DNA of 7,127 bases from Pseudomonadota bacterium (GCA_027490595.1 JAIXXU010000016.1:1-7127); one strand, 5' to 3'. Positions 1-6,925 are shown, counted from the stretch's first letter. The notes: generated by a model from the sequence alone, not told the origin. Program-made: numbers and translations.

Positions 1-101
1 TAATTCTTTTAAGTAAAACATGTTAATATTATAAGATCTATAAGGATGGGTTATAATGGGAGAGTTCCAATGAAAAATATAATGAACTATGCTTGAAAAA
101 A

Positions 102-1559
102 CTAAGAATTCATTCCAGATAAAATCACATTTTGTTCAGGGTTAAATATCAAATCTGGGACTATCCCATGCTTGTTATAATATAATACTATTTGTTTTAA
201 AGTATTTAAATCTGCAATTTTTCGGTAACAAATTGGTCTTTGCTGTATTTTTTCGTTTTCAAGAAAATTGAGTGAGTATTTTTTATTCACATGATCTGTA
301 ATCATAAGGTAAATTCTTACTGTTTTTTCCAATGAAAGTGCAAGTTCATCTGCTTGAGTTGCTCTTAACACTTCAAGATTCGCAAAAATACTGGGTTCAA
401 AGGTAGGTGTTTCTTTCGTAGTTTTTAAAAATGACTCGTAGCTAGTTTCGAAGTATTTTTGTTCTTCTTCAGAGAACGCAAAATAAATTTCTTTAAGGCT
501 AGCCGCATCTTCTTTTGTAAATTTTTTCATAAGACATGACAGATGAGTCAAATAAAGACTTTTTTCAGTATCAATAACTTTAGCAATTTCTTGCAAATAT
601 GATTCTAGTAAAAATTTTGAATCTGAATTTTTGTTAGATAAATTTTTATATAATAATTCAATTAGAATAAACATAGCTTGGGCATGATCTTCCATTAAAA
701 ATACAGAACCATGCATTTTAGTACGTTGTATTTTTTCTCCTTTTTCAACGGCTTTAAATCCCGCAATATTTACAATCCATCTGCAAATCCAGGAATCTAA
801 TTTATTTTTATTTATTTGACGATTTTGAATTTTCTGAACAAGGTTATTGAACATGTTAAATCCACCTTCGGTATATAACATGTGTCTAAAATGAGTGTTT
901 TCAGGAAACAAGTCATGTCTTAAAAGGGTTTTTGCTGAGCTGTCATGTATTGAATTGTAAATAGGGAATACTTCGGGATAGTTTTCCATCACATAAGTTA
1001 AAAATTGTTCGCTGTCTGAAGGATAGTTAAAGATTTTGCTTTGGTCTAATTTTTTTTTAACTTCATCCCCAATTGTCAAATAACAAGAGGCTTCAGTTGC
1101 CTCCTTTACAAAGTTTGGTTGGGAAGCAATTATTGAAGATAATTTTTTAAAGCTATTTCTTTTAAGTTTATTATTTTCTGGCTGAAGATTTACAAAGTGC
1201 TCGTATGATTTGTCATCTCCGCTGCAAAGGAGCTTGAAGCATTGCAACCGCACAAGGCTTCTTTGTGCTTCATAGTTGATGCTTAAATCAGAATTCACTG
1301 ATTCTGATGTCACAACAGAGTTGTTTTGATACCAAGATAGGTGGATGAGAGCTTCTTCAGAAAATTGATGATCTAGGCCTATTATTTGGCAGTAATTGCT
1401 TACAGCTTGTTTTGTTGTGGTGACACTCTTTTCAGATAAACTTTCAAAGCCATAAGGTGAACCTGACTCTGCTTTGGTTAAATTTATGTTTGGAGAAATC
1501 GTTGTGCTATTGCTTGAGGATGAATTTGAAGAGGATGAACTAGAGCTTACAGGTTGCAT
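102..1559 (-). CDS. Unrecognised 485-residue protein with polyserine N-terminus
   Basis: I do not recognise a family. The first ATG is at 1557-1559. The frame stays open upstream to a TTG at 1611-1613, but that TTG has no ribosome binding site and overlaps a possible -35 box. The ATG has a modest GAGA six bases upstream, so I prefer it (485 instead of 503 residues). No signal peptide or membrane segment is visible, so the product looks soluble. Residues 5-18 are almost all Ser with two Asn, followed by a Thr/Ser/Asn-rich stretch to about residue 50, which looks like a disordered tail. The rest looks alpha-helical and is rich in Lys, Glu, Asn and Leu. Unusual local segments include LRHDLFPENTHFRHMLYTEGG (about 213-233, His-rich) and MHGSVFLMEDHAQAM (about 282-296). 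The stop is TAG. It may be a cytoplasmic protein or a secreted effector-like protein; neither is shown. I am confident it is a real gene but not of its function. Confidence 0.8.
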   Translation of the reverse strand: MQPVSSSSSSSNSSSSNSTTISPNINLTKAESGSPYGFESLSEKSVTTTKQAVSNYCQIIGLDHQFSEEALIHLSWYQNNSVVTSESVNSDLSINYEAQRSLVRLQCFKLLCSGDDKSYEHFVNLQPENNKLKRNSFKKLSSIIASQPNFVKEATEASCYLTIGDEVKKKLDQSKIFNYPSDSEQFLTYVMENYPEVFPIYNSIHDSSAKTLLRHDLFPENTHFRHMLYTEGGFNMFNNLVQKIQNRQINKNKLDSWICRWIVNIAGFKAVEKGEKIQRTKMHGSVFLMEDHAQAMFILIELLYKNLSNKNSDSKFLLESYLQEIAKVIDTEKSLYLTHLSCLMKKFTKEDAASLKEIYFAFSEEEQKYFETSYESFLKTTKETPTFEPSIFANLEVLRATQADELALSLEKTVRIYLMITDHVNKKYSLNFLENEKIQQRPICYRKIADLNTLKQIVLYYNKHGIVPDLIFNPEQNVILSGMNS

Positions 1560-1583
1560 AGTTGTTCTCGCTTTTGAAAAAAA

Positions 1584-1613
1584 GTTATGGCCTGGGTAAA
1601 AGAAAACATTCAA
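1584..1613 (-). promoter_or_regulatory. Possible promoter for the polyserine protein gene
   Basis: On the minus strand, TTGAAT (1608-1613) is followed after 18 bases by CATAAC (1584-1589). Each box resembles the sigma-70 consensus at about four of six positions. Transcription would start about 18 bases before the ATG at 1559. The match is weak in an AT-rich region where such boxes arise by chance. The 109-bp gap after the preceding gene does leave room for a separate promoter. Confidence 0.3.
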
Positions 1614-1668
1614 AAAAACAAATAAAATATGATGATTGTTAAACTATTTCACACATTACGAAATTACA

Positions 1669-2397
1669 TTAAAATAAATAACCAATGGTTAAACCAAAAT
1701 CGTACAGTGCTGAGTTTGTTCGTCTGTTCAATAATTTTTGCGCGTCAAGCCAGCTTTGATTGTTTTTCTTTTGTTCAGGAATAGCATCGTCTGGAAAGCG
1801 ATTGTCTGTTCCTAATTTCCAGCCTACACCTGCAAAACCAGAAACTGTAAAGCCTTGTTTATTTACAAATCTATATCCTGCATGAACAGAAGGAGCTAAA
1901 AAGAAGTTAGTTTGGGTAGCCCAAGCAGAGTTGTCGCTGATTTTAGCTTCAGAGTGAAAGAAGTTAAGTTTCATTCCCGCAAAAAAACCGCGTTGTAAGT
2001 TTGACAAAGGGTAGAAACGAACAAATGGGGAAATATTCCACATATATCTTTCGGCATTCACACCATTTAAAGAATAGGGTGTTTGAACGTATCCTTCAAA
2101 ATTAGAGCCAATGGAAACGTGTTCTGCAACCAAAAGTTCAGTGTTTAATCCTATCCCTTGATTTACCAACAAAAGAGGATTGATTTCTGCAATAAAATTT
2201 ATTTTTCTTTCTAATTTCTTTTTGGTAGGAATCTTTTTGGGACTCACATTAGTTTGAAAATTTGATGGACGTTTTTGCAATAAATCATTTGGGTGTGGCA
2301 AAGAAATTTGAGGATTATTTTGCAGAGCAAAAGAGGAAAGGTTGAATAAAGAAACAATAAATACGGAAGATAATCGAAACATTTTGTTTTTTTTCAT
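1669..2397 (-). CDS. Small outer-membrane beta-barrel protein
   Basis: The 242-residue product starts with a Sec signal peptide: basic residues MKKNK, a hydrophobic core at about 9-21, and a likely signal peptidase I site after SFA (residues 22-24). The mature N-terminus (about 25-65) is Pro/Asn-rich and ends in a strongly basic stretch around 53-65 (KK, TKKK, RK). From about 66 onward, alternating hydrophobic and polar residues suggest roughly eight beta strands (near 66-76, 82-90, 92-104, 117-129, 137-149, 163-175, 183-195 and 229-242). The protein ends GYLF; a C-terminal Phe is the usual recognition signal for BAM-assembled outer-membrane proteins. A long polar loop lies at about 197-226. 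The start ATG overlaps the permease stop as ATGA and has no good ribosome binding site of its own, which suggests translational coupling. An eight-stranded OmpA/OmpW-like barrel is the best structural guess; its role is unknown. Confidence 0.8.
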   Translation of the reverse strand: MKKNKMFRLSSVFIVSLFNLSSFALQNNPQISLPHPNDLLQKRPSNFQTNVSPKKIPTKKKLERKINFIAEINPLLLVNQGIGLNTELLVAEHVSIGSNFEGYVQTPYSLNGVNAERYMWNISPFVRFYPLSNLQRGFFAGMKLNFFHSEAKISDNSAWATQTNFFLAPSVHAGYRFVNKQGFTVSGFAGVGWKLGTDNRFPDDAIPEQKKNNQSWLDAQKLLNRRTNSALYDFGLTIGYLF

Positions 2398-3983
2398 GAT
2401 TGGCTCATATGATTGGGTTCAACTATGGAGAGAATATTTGCATGACTTTCTTTGGATGGCAAAGCGCTTGAGTTAGACATTTTAAGTATAACAAAGCTAA
2501 AAGCTGCTACCAAAATGTATTCTAGGTGATAGCGATAAAGATTTAGTCCTCCACCAAATGAACCAAACAAGCTAATGATAGAAATACCTCCAAAATACCA
2601 AATTATCCAGAGGACTTTTTTTAGTTCTTCTCCCAAAAACTTACGCTTGTGCTTTTTCATAAAGGTAACAGAATATGCGATCATACCAGCAATCATGCAC
2701 AAAAAAAGTTTGTAGAGTACATCAAAGCCTGTCCAAAACAGCATGATATTGCAAAGATATAAGGCTAAAAAACTAATAAATTTTCCAAATGGTAGATGAA
2801 AAGGGCGCTTCAGCTCAGGATGTTGATTTCTAAGGCTCACAAGACAAATTGGCACAATAGCGTAAGTTGCAACCATAATTGAAGATAAAAAAGCAACCAT
2901 CGATTGCCATCCAGGGAATGGTAAAAAAGCAAACATGCCAACAATAAAATTGATCCAAATTGCTTTCACTGGGATGCCACTTTTGTTTAGTCCGGCCACA
3001 GATTGTGGAAGGTATCCGTTTCGAGCCAATCCATATAAAATTCTAGATGTTGATGTTACATATACTAGCCCTGCGCCCGTAGGAGCAATTACGGCATCAA
3101 TATACAATAATGATGCTATTGCTGATGCGCCTAGCACGGCGGCTAAACCGGCGAGTGGGCCTGCGTCTCCAGGAAAAGCAAGATGACTCCAACCTTGTGC
3201 AACTATATTTGAAGGAATGGCTAGAATAAAAGAGAACTGGAGCATACCGTAAATAACGATGCCAATTAAAATGGAGCCAATGAGTGCTCTAGGGATACTT
3301 TTTTGTGGGTTTTTTGTTTCGGAAGCTAGGAGAATGGCTACCTGAAAACCATTAAAAGAGAATACAACACCGGCAACGGCAAGGGCTTGCACTATTCCAT
3401 GAAGGCCATGAGGTGCGAATTTAGAAAAGGATTCTAAGCCCAAGTTGTGAAGGCTGGGTGAGTACATCAGATAAGTCAATACTGCAATTCCTGGTATAAT
3501 CAGCTTCCAAATACTAAAAATATTGTTTGCTTTTGCAGTAATTCCCATACCAACTAAATTAATAACGACCATCATAAACATCACAACTGTAGCTGCAATA
3601 TAGCCGTAAAGTGTAAGATGGTGGTGGTCGGTGAGCCAAGGAAAGAAGTTGGTTGCGTATTGGAGTGCGGCTTGTACTTCAACTGGTGCAAGCATGACAA
3701 AAGAAAGCCATGATACCCATCCCATAAGAAAACCAACAAATTTGCCATGTGTGAAAAAGGAATAATTAGCAATACCGCCAGCTATGGGAAAAAGGGAACC
3801 TACTTCAGCAAATGTCAGAGCAATAATCATGACAAAAATGCCAGCGAGTAACCAGGAAATAATAGCTGCGGGCCCAGCCATTTGTGCTGCATAAAGCGAA
3901 CTAAAAAGCCAGCCGGAGCCAACCATTGCGCTAATAGAAGACAATAAAATACCAATTGTACCAACCCGTTTTTGAAAACCCAT
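2394..3983 (-). CDS. APC-superfamily amino acid permease (YveA-like)
   Basis: This is a 529-residue inner-membrane transporter that probably imports an amino acid with protons. I count 12 to 14 hydrophobic segments: near 9-31, 38-60, 83-103, 124-146, 156-176, 193-220, 234-256, 276-303, 341-356, 360-384, 402-420, 424-443, 457-477 and 484-502. The first helix contains GSGWLF (22-27), an unwound Gly-rich helix like that used by APC carriers to bind the substrate's amino and carboxyl groups. SETKNPQKSIPRA (221-233) matches the conserved loop after TM6 in this superfamily. Length and the GS-WLF motif resemble the Bacillus aspartate-proton symporter YveA, but substrate cannot be read from sequence. 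A DHHH cluster (119-122) sits in the loop before TM4, and the C-terminal tail from about 503 is polar. It starts 11 bases after the acyl-CoA synthetase stop. Co-transcription with proline dehydrogenase makes proline or glutamate plausible substrates, by inference only. Confidence 0.87.
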   Translation of the reverse strand: MGFQKRVGTIGILLSSISAMVGSGWLFSSLYAAQMAGPAAIISWLLAGIFVMIIALTFAEVGSLFPIAGGIANYSFFTHGKFVGFLMGWVSWLSFVMLAPVEVQAALQYATNFFPWLTDHHHLTLYGYIAATVVMFMMVVINLVGMGITAKANNIFSIWKLIIPGIAVLTYLMYSPSLHNLGLESFSKFAPHGLHGIVQALAVAGVVFSFNGFQVAILLASETKNPQKSIPRALIGSILIGIVIYGMLQFSFILAIPSNIVAQGWSHLAFPGDAGPLAGLAAVLGASAIASLLYIDAVIAPTGAGLVYVTSTSRILYGLARNGYLPQSVAGLNKSGIPVKAIWINFIVGMFAFLPFPGWQSMVAFLSSIMVATYAIVPICLVSLRNQHPELKRPFHLPFGKFISFLALYLCNIMLFWTGFDVLYKLFLCMIAGMIAYSVTFMKKHKRKFLGEELKKVLWIIWYFGGISIISLFGSFGGGLNLYRYHLEYILVAAFSFVILKMSNSSALPSKESHANILSIVEPNHMSQS

Positions 3984-3990
3984 GAAAAGA

Positions 3991-3996
3991 CCCTTT
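3991..3996 (-). promoter_or_regulatory. Permease ribosome binding site overlapping the upstream stop codon
   Basis: AAAGGG reads on the minus strand seven bases before the permease ATG and shares its first two bases with the TAA stop of the acyl-CoA synthetase. Ribosomes ending the upstream gene stop on this site, so re-initiation is likely. It also supports the start at 3983. Confidence 0.65.
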
Positions 3997-5713
3997 ATGA
4001 CGAAAGCTTCCTTAGTTCTTTCCTTAGGATTTTTCCAATGGGAGACTTAGGAAGCTCTGAGCAAAATACGATGAGTCGCGGTAATTTGTAGTGCGTGAGA
4101 TGTTTTTTGCAATGTTCAAGAATTTCTTTATCAGTGATGGTCTGATCATCTTTGACAATAAACGCTTTTACGAACTCACCGGTTTTTTCGCTTGGTGCAC
4201 CAATTACGGCGACCTCTTTAATTCCTGAGAGTTTTGCAATACAGTCTTCCACTTCGTTTGGATAAACATTAAAACCGCTGACAAGAATCATATCTTTCTT
4301 TCTGTCTACAATTTTAATATATCCGTCGTTATCCATAACTCCAATATCGCCAGTGAGCAACCATCCGTTCTTGAAAATCAGATTTGTGTCTTCGGTGTGG
4401 CGCCAGTATCCCTTCATAACTTGAGGACCTTTCACAGCAATTTCCCCTCGTTCACCAAGGGATAATTCGGTGCCATTGTCATCGAGTATGGCTACTGTAG
4501 TTCCAGGAACAGGAATGCCAATAGTTCCATTTTTTGCGAGTCCTTTTTCTAGTGGGTTTACGCAAACAAGTGGGGATGTTTCTGTGAGGCCATAGCCTTC
4601 AATCAGTGGTGAACCAACAATATGATGCCATTCCTCAATAACTGCTCCGTGAATGGCTGCGCCACCACCGATAGACATTTTAAGCATTTTCTTTGTGTTG
4701 ATAAACCAATTTTCACGCAATAATCCATTAAATAATGTATTCACGCCTGTAAGCCAAGTTATTTGGAAATGCTCAAACGCTTTTTTTAAATTTGTCAGAG
4801 GTCTTGGATTTGGAACTAGAATGTTATGACATCCAGCATGAAAAAAGGTCATAAAATTAACTGTAAAAGCAAAAATATGATACAAGGGAAGCGCTGTTAA
4901 TATAGTATCTTTTCCTTCTTCTAGGTGGTTTTTTCCTAACTCAATGACTTGAAATAAATTTGAAAGCATATTTTTGTGAGTTAGCATAGCTCCTTTGCTA
5001 ACCCCTGTTGTTCCACCTGTGTATTGAAGAGCAAAAAGATCATCTAAGGTAATGTCAATCCAGTATTTTTCAGTATTAATTTCTTTTTCTTTTTTGAGCT
5101 TCTTGCCAAACGAAATCGTGTCTACAAAACTTGTTGTATTCACCTCGCATTTTGGAACTTGTTTTTTTATATATTTTAAAACACTCTTTACAAGTATTCT
5201 TTTAAAAAATGGAAAAAAATCAGCCACACTTACTTTGATGACCTGCTTAATTTTTGTTTCTTTTAAAAATTTTTCTGTAATTTTATCTGCAAATAAATCC
5301 ATTATCACGACAATTTCTGCCTGACAATCTGCATACTGGTGCTCCATCTCTTTTATGGAATAGAGTGGATTTGTATTAACGATCACGCCTCCTGCTTTCA
5401 GCACACCAAAGGTTGCAATGGGATAAGCCAAGCAGTTTGGAAGCTGCAAAACAACAGTTTGCCCTTTTTTTAGTTGGCAAATCTCTCGCAAGTATATCGC
5501 AAAATGGTCAGACAGTTCATCGATTTGTTTGAAGGTTAAATTACTATAAAAACCATTGGGGAGTAAAAGAGAATAAGCTACATTTGAACTCCATTTTTGG
5601 CAAATTAAATTCACCATGTGTGGAATGCTTTTGTATGGTATAGGCGGAATAGTATGGTTTATTCCATTTTTATAATGGTTTATCCAAGGTTTTTCAATAC
5701 TGGATTGAGACAT
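3995..5713 (-). CDS. fadD: Long-chain fatty acid-CoA ligase, FadD type
   Basis: This ATP-dependent acyl-CoA synthetase activates free fatty acids in two steps, through an acyl-AMP and then a thioester with CoA, feeding beta-oxidation or lipid synthesis. All hallmarks of the ANL adenylating superfamily are present in order in its 572 residues: P-loop YTGGTTGVSKGA (231-242), ALPLYHIFAF (274-283), GYGLTET (373-379), GERGEIAVKGP (420-430), WLLTGDIG (451-458), and the FACS-type signature from DRKKDMILVSGFNVYPNE (470-487). The C-terminal catalytic Lys is K561 in PKSPIGK. Length is close to E. coli FadD (561 residues), and the N-terminus (KPWINHYKNGI) is FadD-like. No transmembrane segment is evident, so it is probably soluble or peripheral on the inner membrane. 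Its ATG has AAAGGA eight bases upstream (5722-5727), only 25 bp after the proline dehydrogenase stop. Chain-length preference is not readable; a medium-chain or specialised acyl ligase is the main alternative. Confidence 0.92.
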   Translation of the reverse strand: MSQSSIEKPWINHYKNGINHTIPPIPYKSIPHMVNLICQKWSSNVAYSLLLPNGFYSNLTFKQIDELSDHFAIYLREICQLKKGQTVVLQLPNCLAYPIATFGVLKAGGVIVNTNPLYSIKEMEHQYADCQAEIVVIMDLFADKITEKFLKETKIKQVIKVSVADFFPFFKRILVKSVLKYIKKQVPKCEVNTTSFVDTISFGKKLKKEKEINTEKYWIDITLDDLFALQYTGGTTGVSKGAMLTHKNMLSNLFQVIELGKNHLEEGKDTILTALPLYHIFAFTVNFMTFFHAGCHNILVPNPRPLTNLKKAFEHFQITWLTGVNTLFNGLLRENWFINTKKMLKMSIGGGAAIHGAVIEEWHHIVGSPLIEGYGLTETSPLVCVNPLEKGLAKNGTIGIPVPGTTVAILDDNGTELSLGERGEIAVKGPQVMKGYWRHTEDTNLIFKNGWLLTGDIGVMDNDGYIKIVDRKKDMILVSGFNVYPNEVEDCIAKLSGIKEVAVIGAPSEKTGEFVKAFIVKDDQTITDKEILEHCKKHLTHYKLPRLIVFCSELPKSPIGKILRKELRKLSS

Positions 5714-5721
5714 GAAAAAAA

Positions 5722-5727
5722 TCCTTT
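5722..5727 (-). promoter_or_regulatory. Ribosome binding site of the acyl-CoA synthetase
   Basis: AAAGGA on the minus strand lies eight bases before the ATG at 5713. It sits inside the 25-bp gap after proline dehydrogenase, fixes the start and leaves little room for a separate promoter. Confidence 0.65.
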
Positions 5728-5738
5728 GTAAAAAAACG

Positions 5739-6587
5739 TTAGGAGCGGAAAAGGTTTTTTAAAACAAAAAATACATTTTCTTTACGTTCTGCAAGTCGTC
5801 TTGCGTAATATAATTTCCAGTCTTCTCCGTATGGAACATAAATTGTCATGTTATGTCCTTGGTTTCTAATTTTTTCCCAGGTTTTTTTTCTCATTCCAAA
5901 TAGCATTTGAAATTCATAGCGATCAAGTGGAATATTGTTTTCTTTGATAAAGCGCATGCAGTGATCAATAATAATGTCGTCGTGTGTTGCAATACAAACT
6001 CTTTGCCCTTGAAGTAATAGTTTTTCGATATAATTTATATATTTTTTACGAATTTCTTCTTTATCTTGATAGGCTACCTTAATTGTTTCTTTGTAAGCTC
6101 CCTTACAAAGACGAAGACGACCATTAGATTTTAATACCCGTTCTATATCTTCGGCTGTTCGGTGTAAGTAGGCTTGTAAAACAATTTCTGGGCTTTTGAA
6201 TTCTTTTGCAGATCTTTCATACATTGCAATAGTTTTTTCTGTGTATTTTGTTCCCTCCATATCCAGTGCAACTCGGCATTGGTTTTGATCGGCTAGGTTC
6301 AAAATTTTGGAAAGATTTTCATAACAGATAGTCTCATCAATATCTAAGCCAAGCATTGTCAACTTTATAGAAACATAGCAGTCAAGATTTTCTGCTTTTA
6401 TTTTATTGATGACAGAAATGTATTCCTGCGTATATTTTTGAGTTTGTTCAAGTTTTGTGATGTTTTCACCAAGGACGTCAACCGTTACTGAAATCTGTTT
6501 GGAATTTAATTCTTGAATTGTTGTGAGTGCTTCATTGAATGTTATGCCAGATATAAATCTCTTAGCATAAAAAGGAACTGAGCTCAT
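5739..6587 (-). CDS. Stand-alone proline dehydrogenase (PRODH)
   Basis: This FAD enzyme oxidises L-proline to delta-1-pyrroline-5-carboxylate and passes electrons to the quinone pool at the inner membrane. At 282 residues it is a monofunctional PRODH like those of Thermus and Bacillus, not the large bifunctional PutA; there is no ribbon-helix-helix or P5C dehydrogenase domain. The TIM-barrel motifs are all visible: FISGITFNEAL (11-21), VSIKLTMLG (72-80, K75), ALDMEGTKY (107-115, D109), VLQAYLHRT (136-144), RLCKGAYKE (159-167), ATHD (200-203), YEFQMLFGM (224-232) and YVPYGEDWKLYYARRLAE (250-267). R263 and R264 match the arginine pair that binds the proline carboxylate in PutA (R555/R556 in E. 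coli), and E267 is the following conserved Glu. The ATG has AGGAG six bases upstream (6594-6598). It is the first gene of the four-gene unit. P5C dehydrogenase must be encoded elsewhere. Confidence 0.93.
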   Translation of the reverse strand: MSSVPFYAKRFISGITFNEALTTIQELNSKQISVTVDVLGENITKLEQTQKYTQEYISVINKIKAENLDCYVSIKLTMLGLDIDETICYENLSKILNLADQNQCRVALDMEGTKYTEKTIAMYERSAKEFKSPEIVLQAYLHRTAEDIERVLKSNGRLRLCKGAYKETIKVAYQDKEEIRKKYINYIEKLLLQGQRVCIATHDDIIIDHCMRFIKENNIPLDRYEFQMLFGMRKKTWEKIRNQGHNMTIYVPYGEDWKLYYARRLAERKENVFFVLKNLFRS

Positions 6588-6593
6588 CAGTGA

Positions 6594-6598
6594 CTCCT
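6594..6598 (-). promoter_or_regulatory. Ribosome binding site of proline dehydrogenase
   Basis: AGGAG on the minus strand lies six bases before the ATG at 6587. It is among the strongest binding sites in the window and confirms that start. Confidence 0.7.
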
Positions 6599-6630
6599 AA
6601 ATTAGATCATTGTTTTATTTTTCTAAGTGT

Positions 6631-6659
6631 AAAGTAGATGAGTGAAGAAGTTTTGGCAA
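6631..6659 (-). promoter_or_regulatory. Possible promoter of the proline dehydrogenase operon
   Basis: The 100-bp gap before proline dehydrogenase is the most natural place for the operon promoter. On the minus strand, TTGCCA (6654-6659, five of six to the -35 consensus) is followed after 17 bases by TACTTT (6631-6636, only three of six to the -10 consensus). A TTGACC at 6666-6671 is another possible -35 box but has no good partner. The assignment is tentative. Confidence 0.2.
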
Positions 6660-6687
6660 GAAGTGGGTCAACAAAGATGACGATAAT

Positions 6688-6915
6688 TTATTGCAATTCG
6701 TTATCTTGTTTTAATGACTTTAGTTCAGCTATCAAGGAATTGATGCGATGAATGCTGTTTTTTATATTTTTGATGTGTAAATCCATGTCGACATTGTGAG
6801 TTTCGCGTTCAATTACGGGGTGGTAATTACTTTCGAAATCACCAGTTTTTAATGATTCTTGCTTCCGTAATTTGAATTCTTGAAAGTTCAAAACAGTTCC
6901 TCTAGATTCAGGCAT
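6688..6915 (-). CDS. Small charged protein, probable C-terminal coiled coil, unknown function
   Basis: This 75-residue protein is not one I recognise. I place the start at the ATG of 6913-6915, which has GGGAGG four bases upstream. An in-frame TTG at 6925-6927 would add four residues but overlaps that binding site, so it is unlikely to be the start. The N-terminus reads MPESRGTVLNFQEFKLRKQ and has no signal peptide. From about residue 46 to 72 a helix with regularly spaced Ile/Leu (HIKNIKNSIHRINSLIAELK) suggests a short coiled coil for self-association or partner binding. The middle (about 22-45) is polar and probably flexible. It begins 34 bp after another small charged reading frame, so the two probably form a unit. 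A gap of 100 bp separates it from proline dehydrogenase, so whether it belongs to that operon is open. Confidence 0.65.
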   Translation of the reverse strand: MPESRGTVLNFQEFKLRKQESLKTGDFESNYHPVIERETHNVDMDLHIKNIKNSIHRINSLIAELKSLKQDNELQ

Positions 6916-6919
6916 AGAA

Positions 6920-6925
6920 CCTCCC
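6920..6925 (-). promoter_or_regulatory. Ribosome binding site that decides the start of the 75-residue protein
   Basis: GGGAGG on the minus strand lies four bases before the ATG at 6915. It lies within the first codons of the longer reading frame that begins at TTG 6925-6927, which argues against that longer form. A 12-bp palindrome, AAAAAGCTTTTT (6926-6937), lies directly upstream. Confidence 0.65.

Noticed and set aside
29..43. Small inverted repeat TTATA/TATAA with a 5-base loop downstream of the polyserine gene
   Set aside because: The stem is five A-T pairs with no following T-run, too weak for a rho-independent terminator.
52..57. Plus-strand TATAAT, resembling a -10 box
   Set aside because: No acceptable -35 box lies 16-18 bases upstream, and it would drive antisense transcription into the polyserine gene. 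The small frame after it (46-96) has only 16 codons.
1640..1668. Possible hairpin (ATTTC/GAAAT) after the beta-barrel gene
   Set aside because: A five-pair stem with a nine-base loop and no T-tract does not support a terminator call.
2394..2408. Permease C-terminus MSQS matches the first four residues of the acyl-CoA synthetase
   Set aside because: The codons differ (ATG AGC CAA TCA against ATG TCT CAA TCC), so this is coincidence and not a duplicated segment.
2935..3186. 83-residue open frame on the plus strand
   Set aside because: It lies wholly inside the permease gene on the opposite strand, has no binding site and no recognisable domain, and is best explained as a shadow of the permease codons.
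3581..3772. 63-residue open frame on the minus strand
   Set aside because: It overlaps the permease in another frame; the permease frame has clear family motifs, this one none.
5052..5324. 90-residue open frame on the plus strand, rich in Phe, Ser and Leu
   Set aside because: It is antisense to the acyl-CoA synthetase; the hydrophobic look comes from reading Lys/Glu-rich codons backwards.
6638..6751. 37-residue plus-strand frame starting MSEEVLARSG
   Set aside because: There is no ribosome binding site, it overlaps the 3' end of the 75-residue gene on the opposite strand, and the length is within chance.
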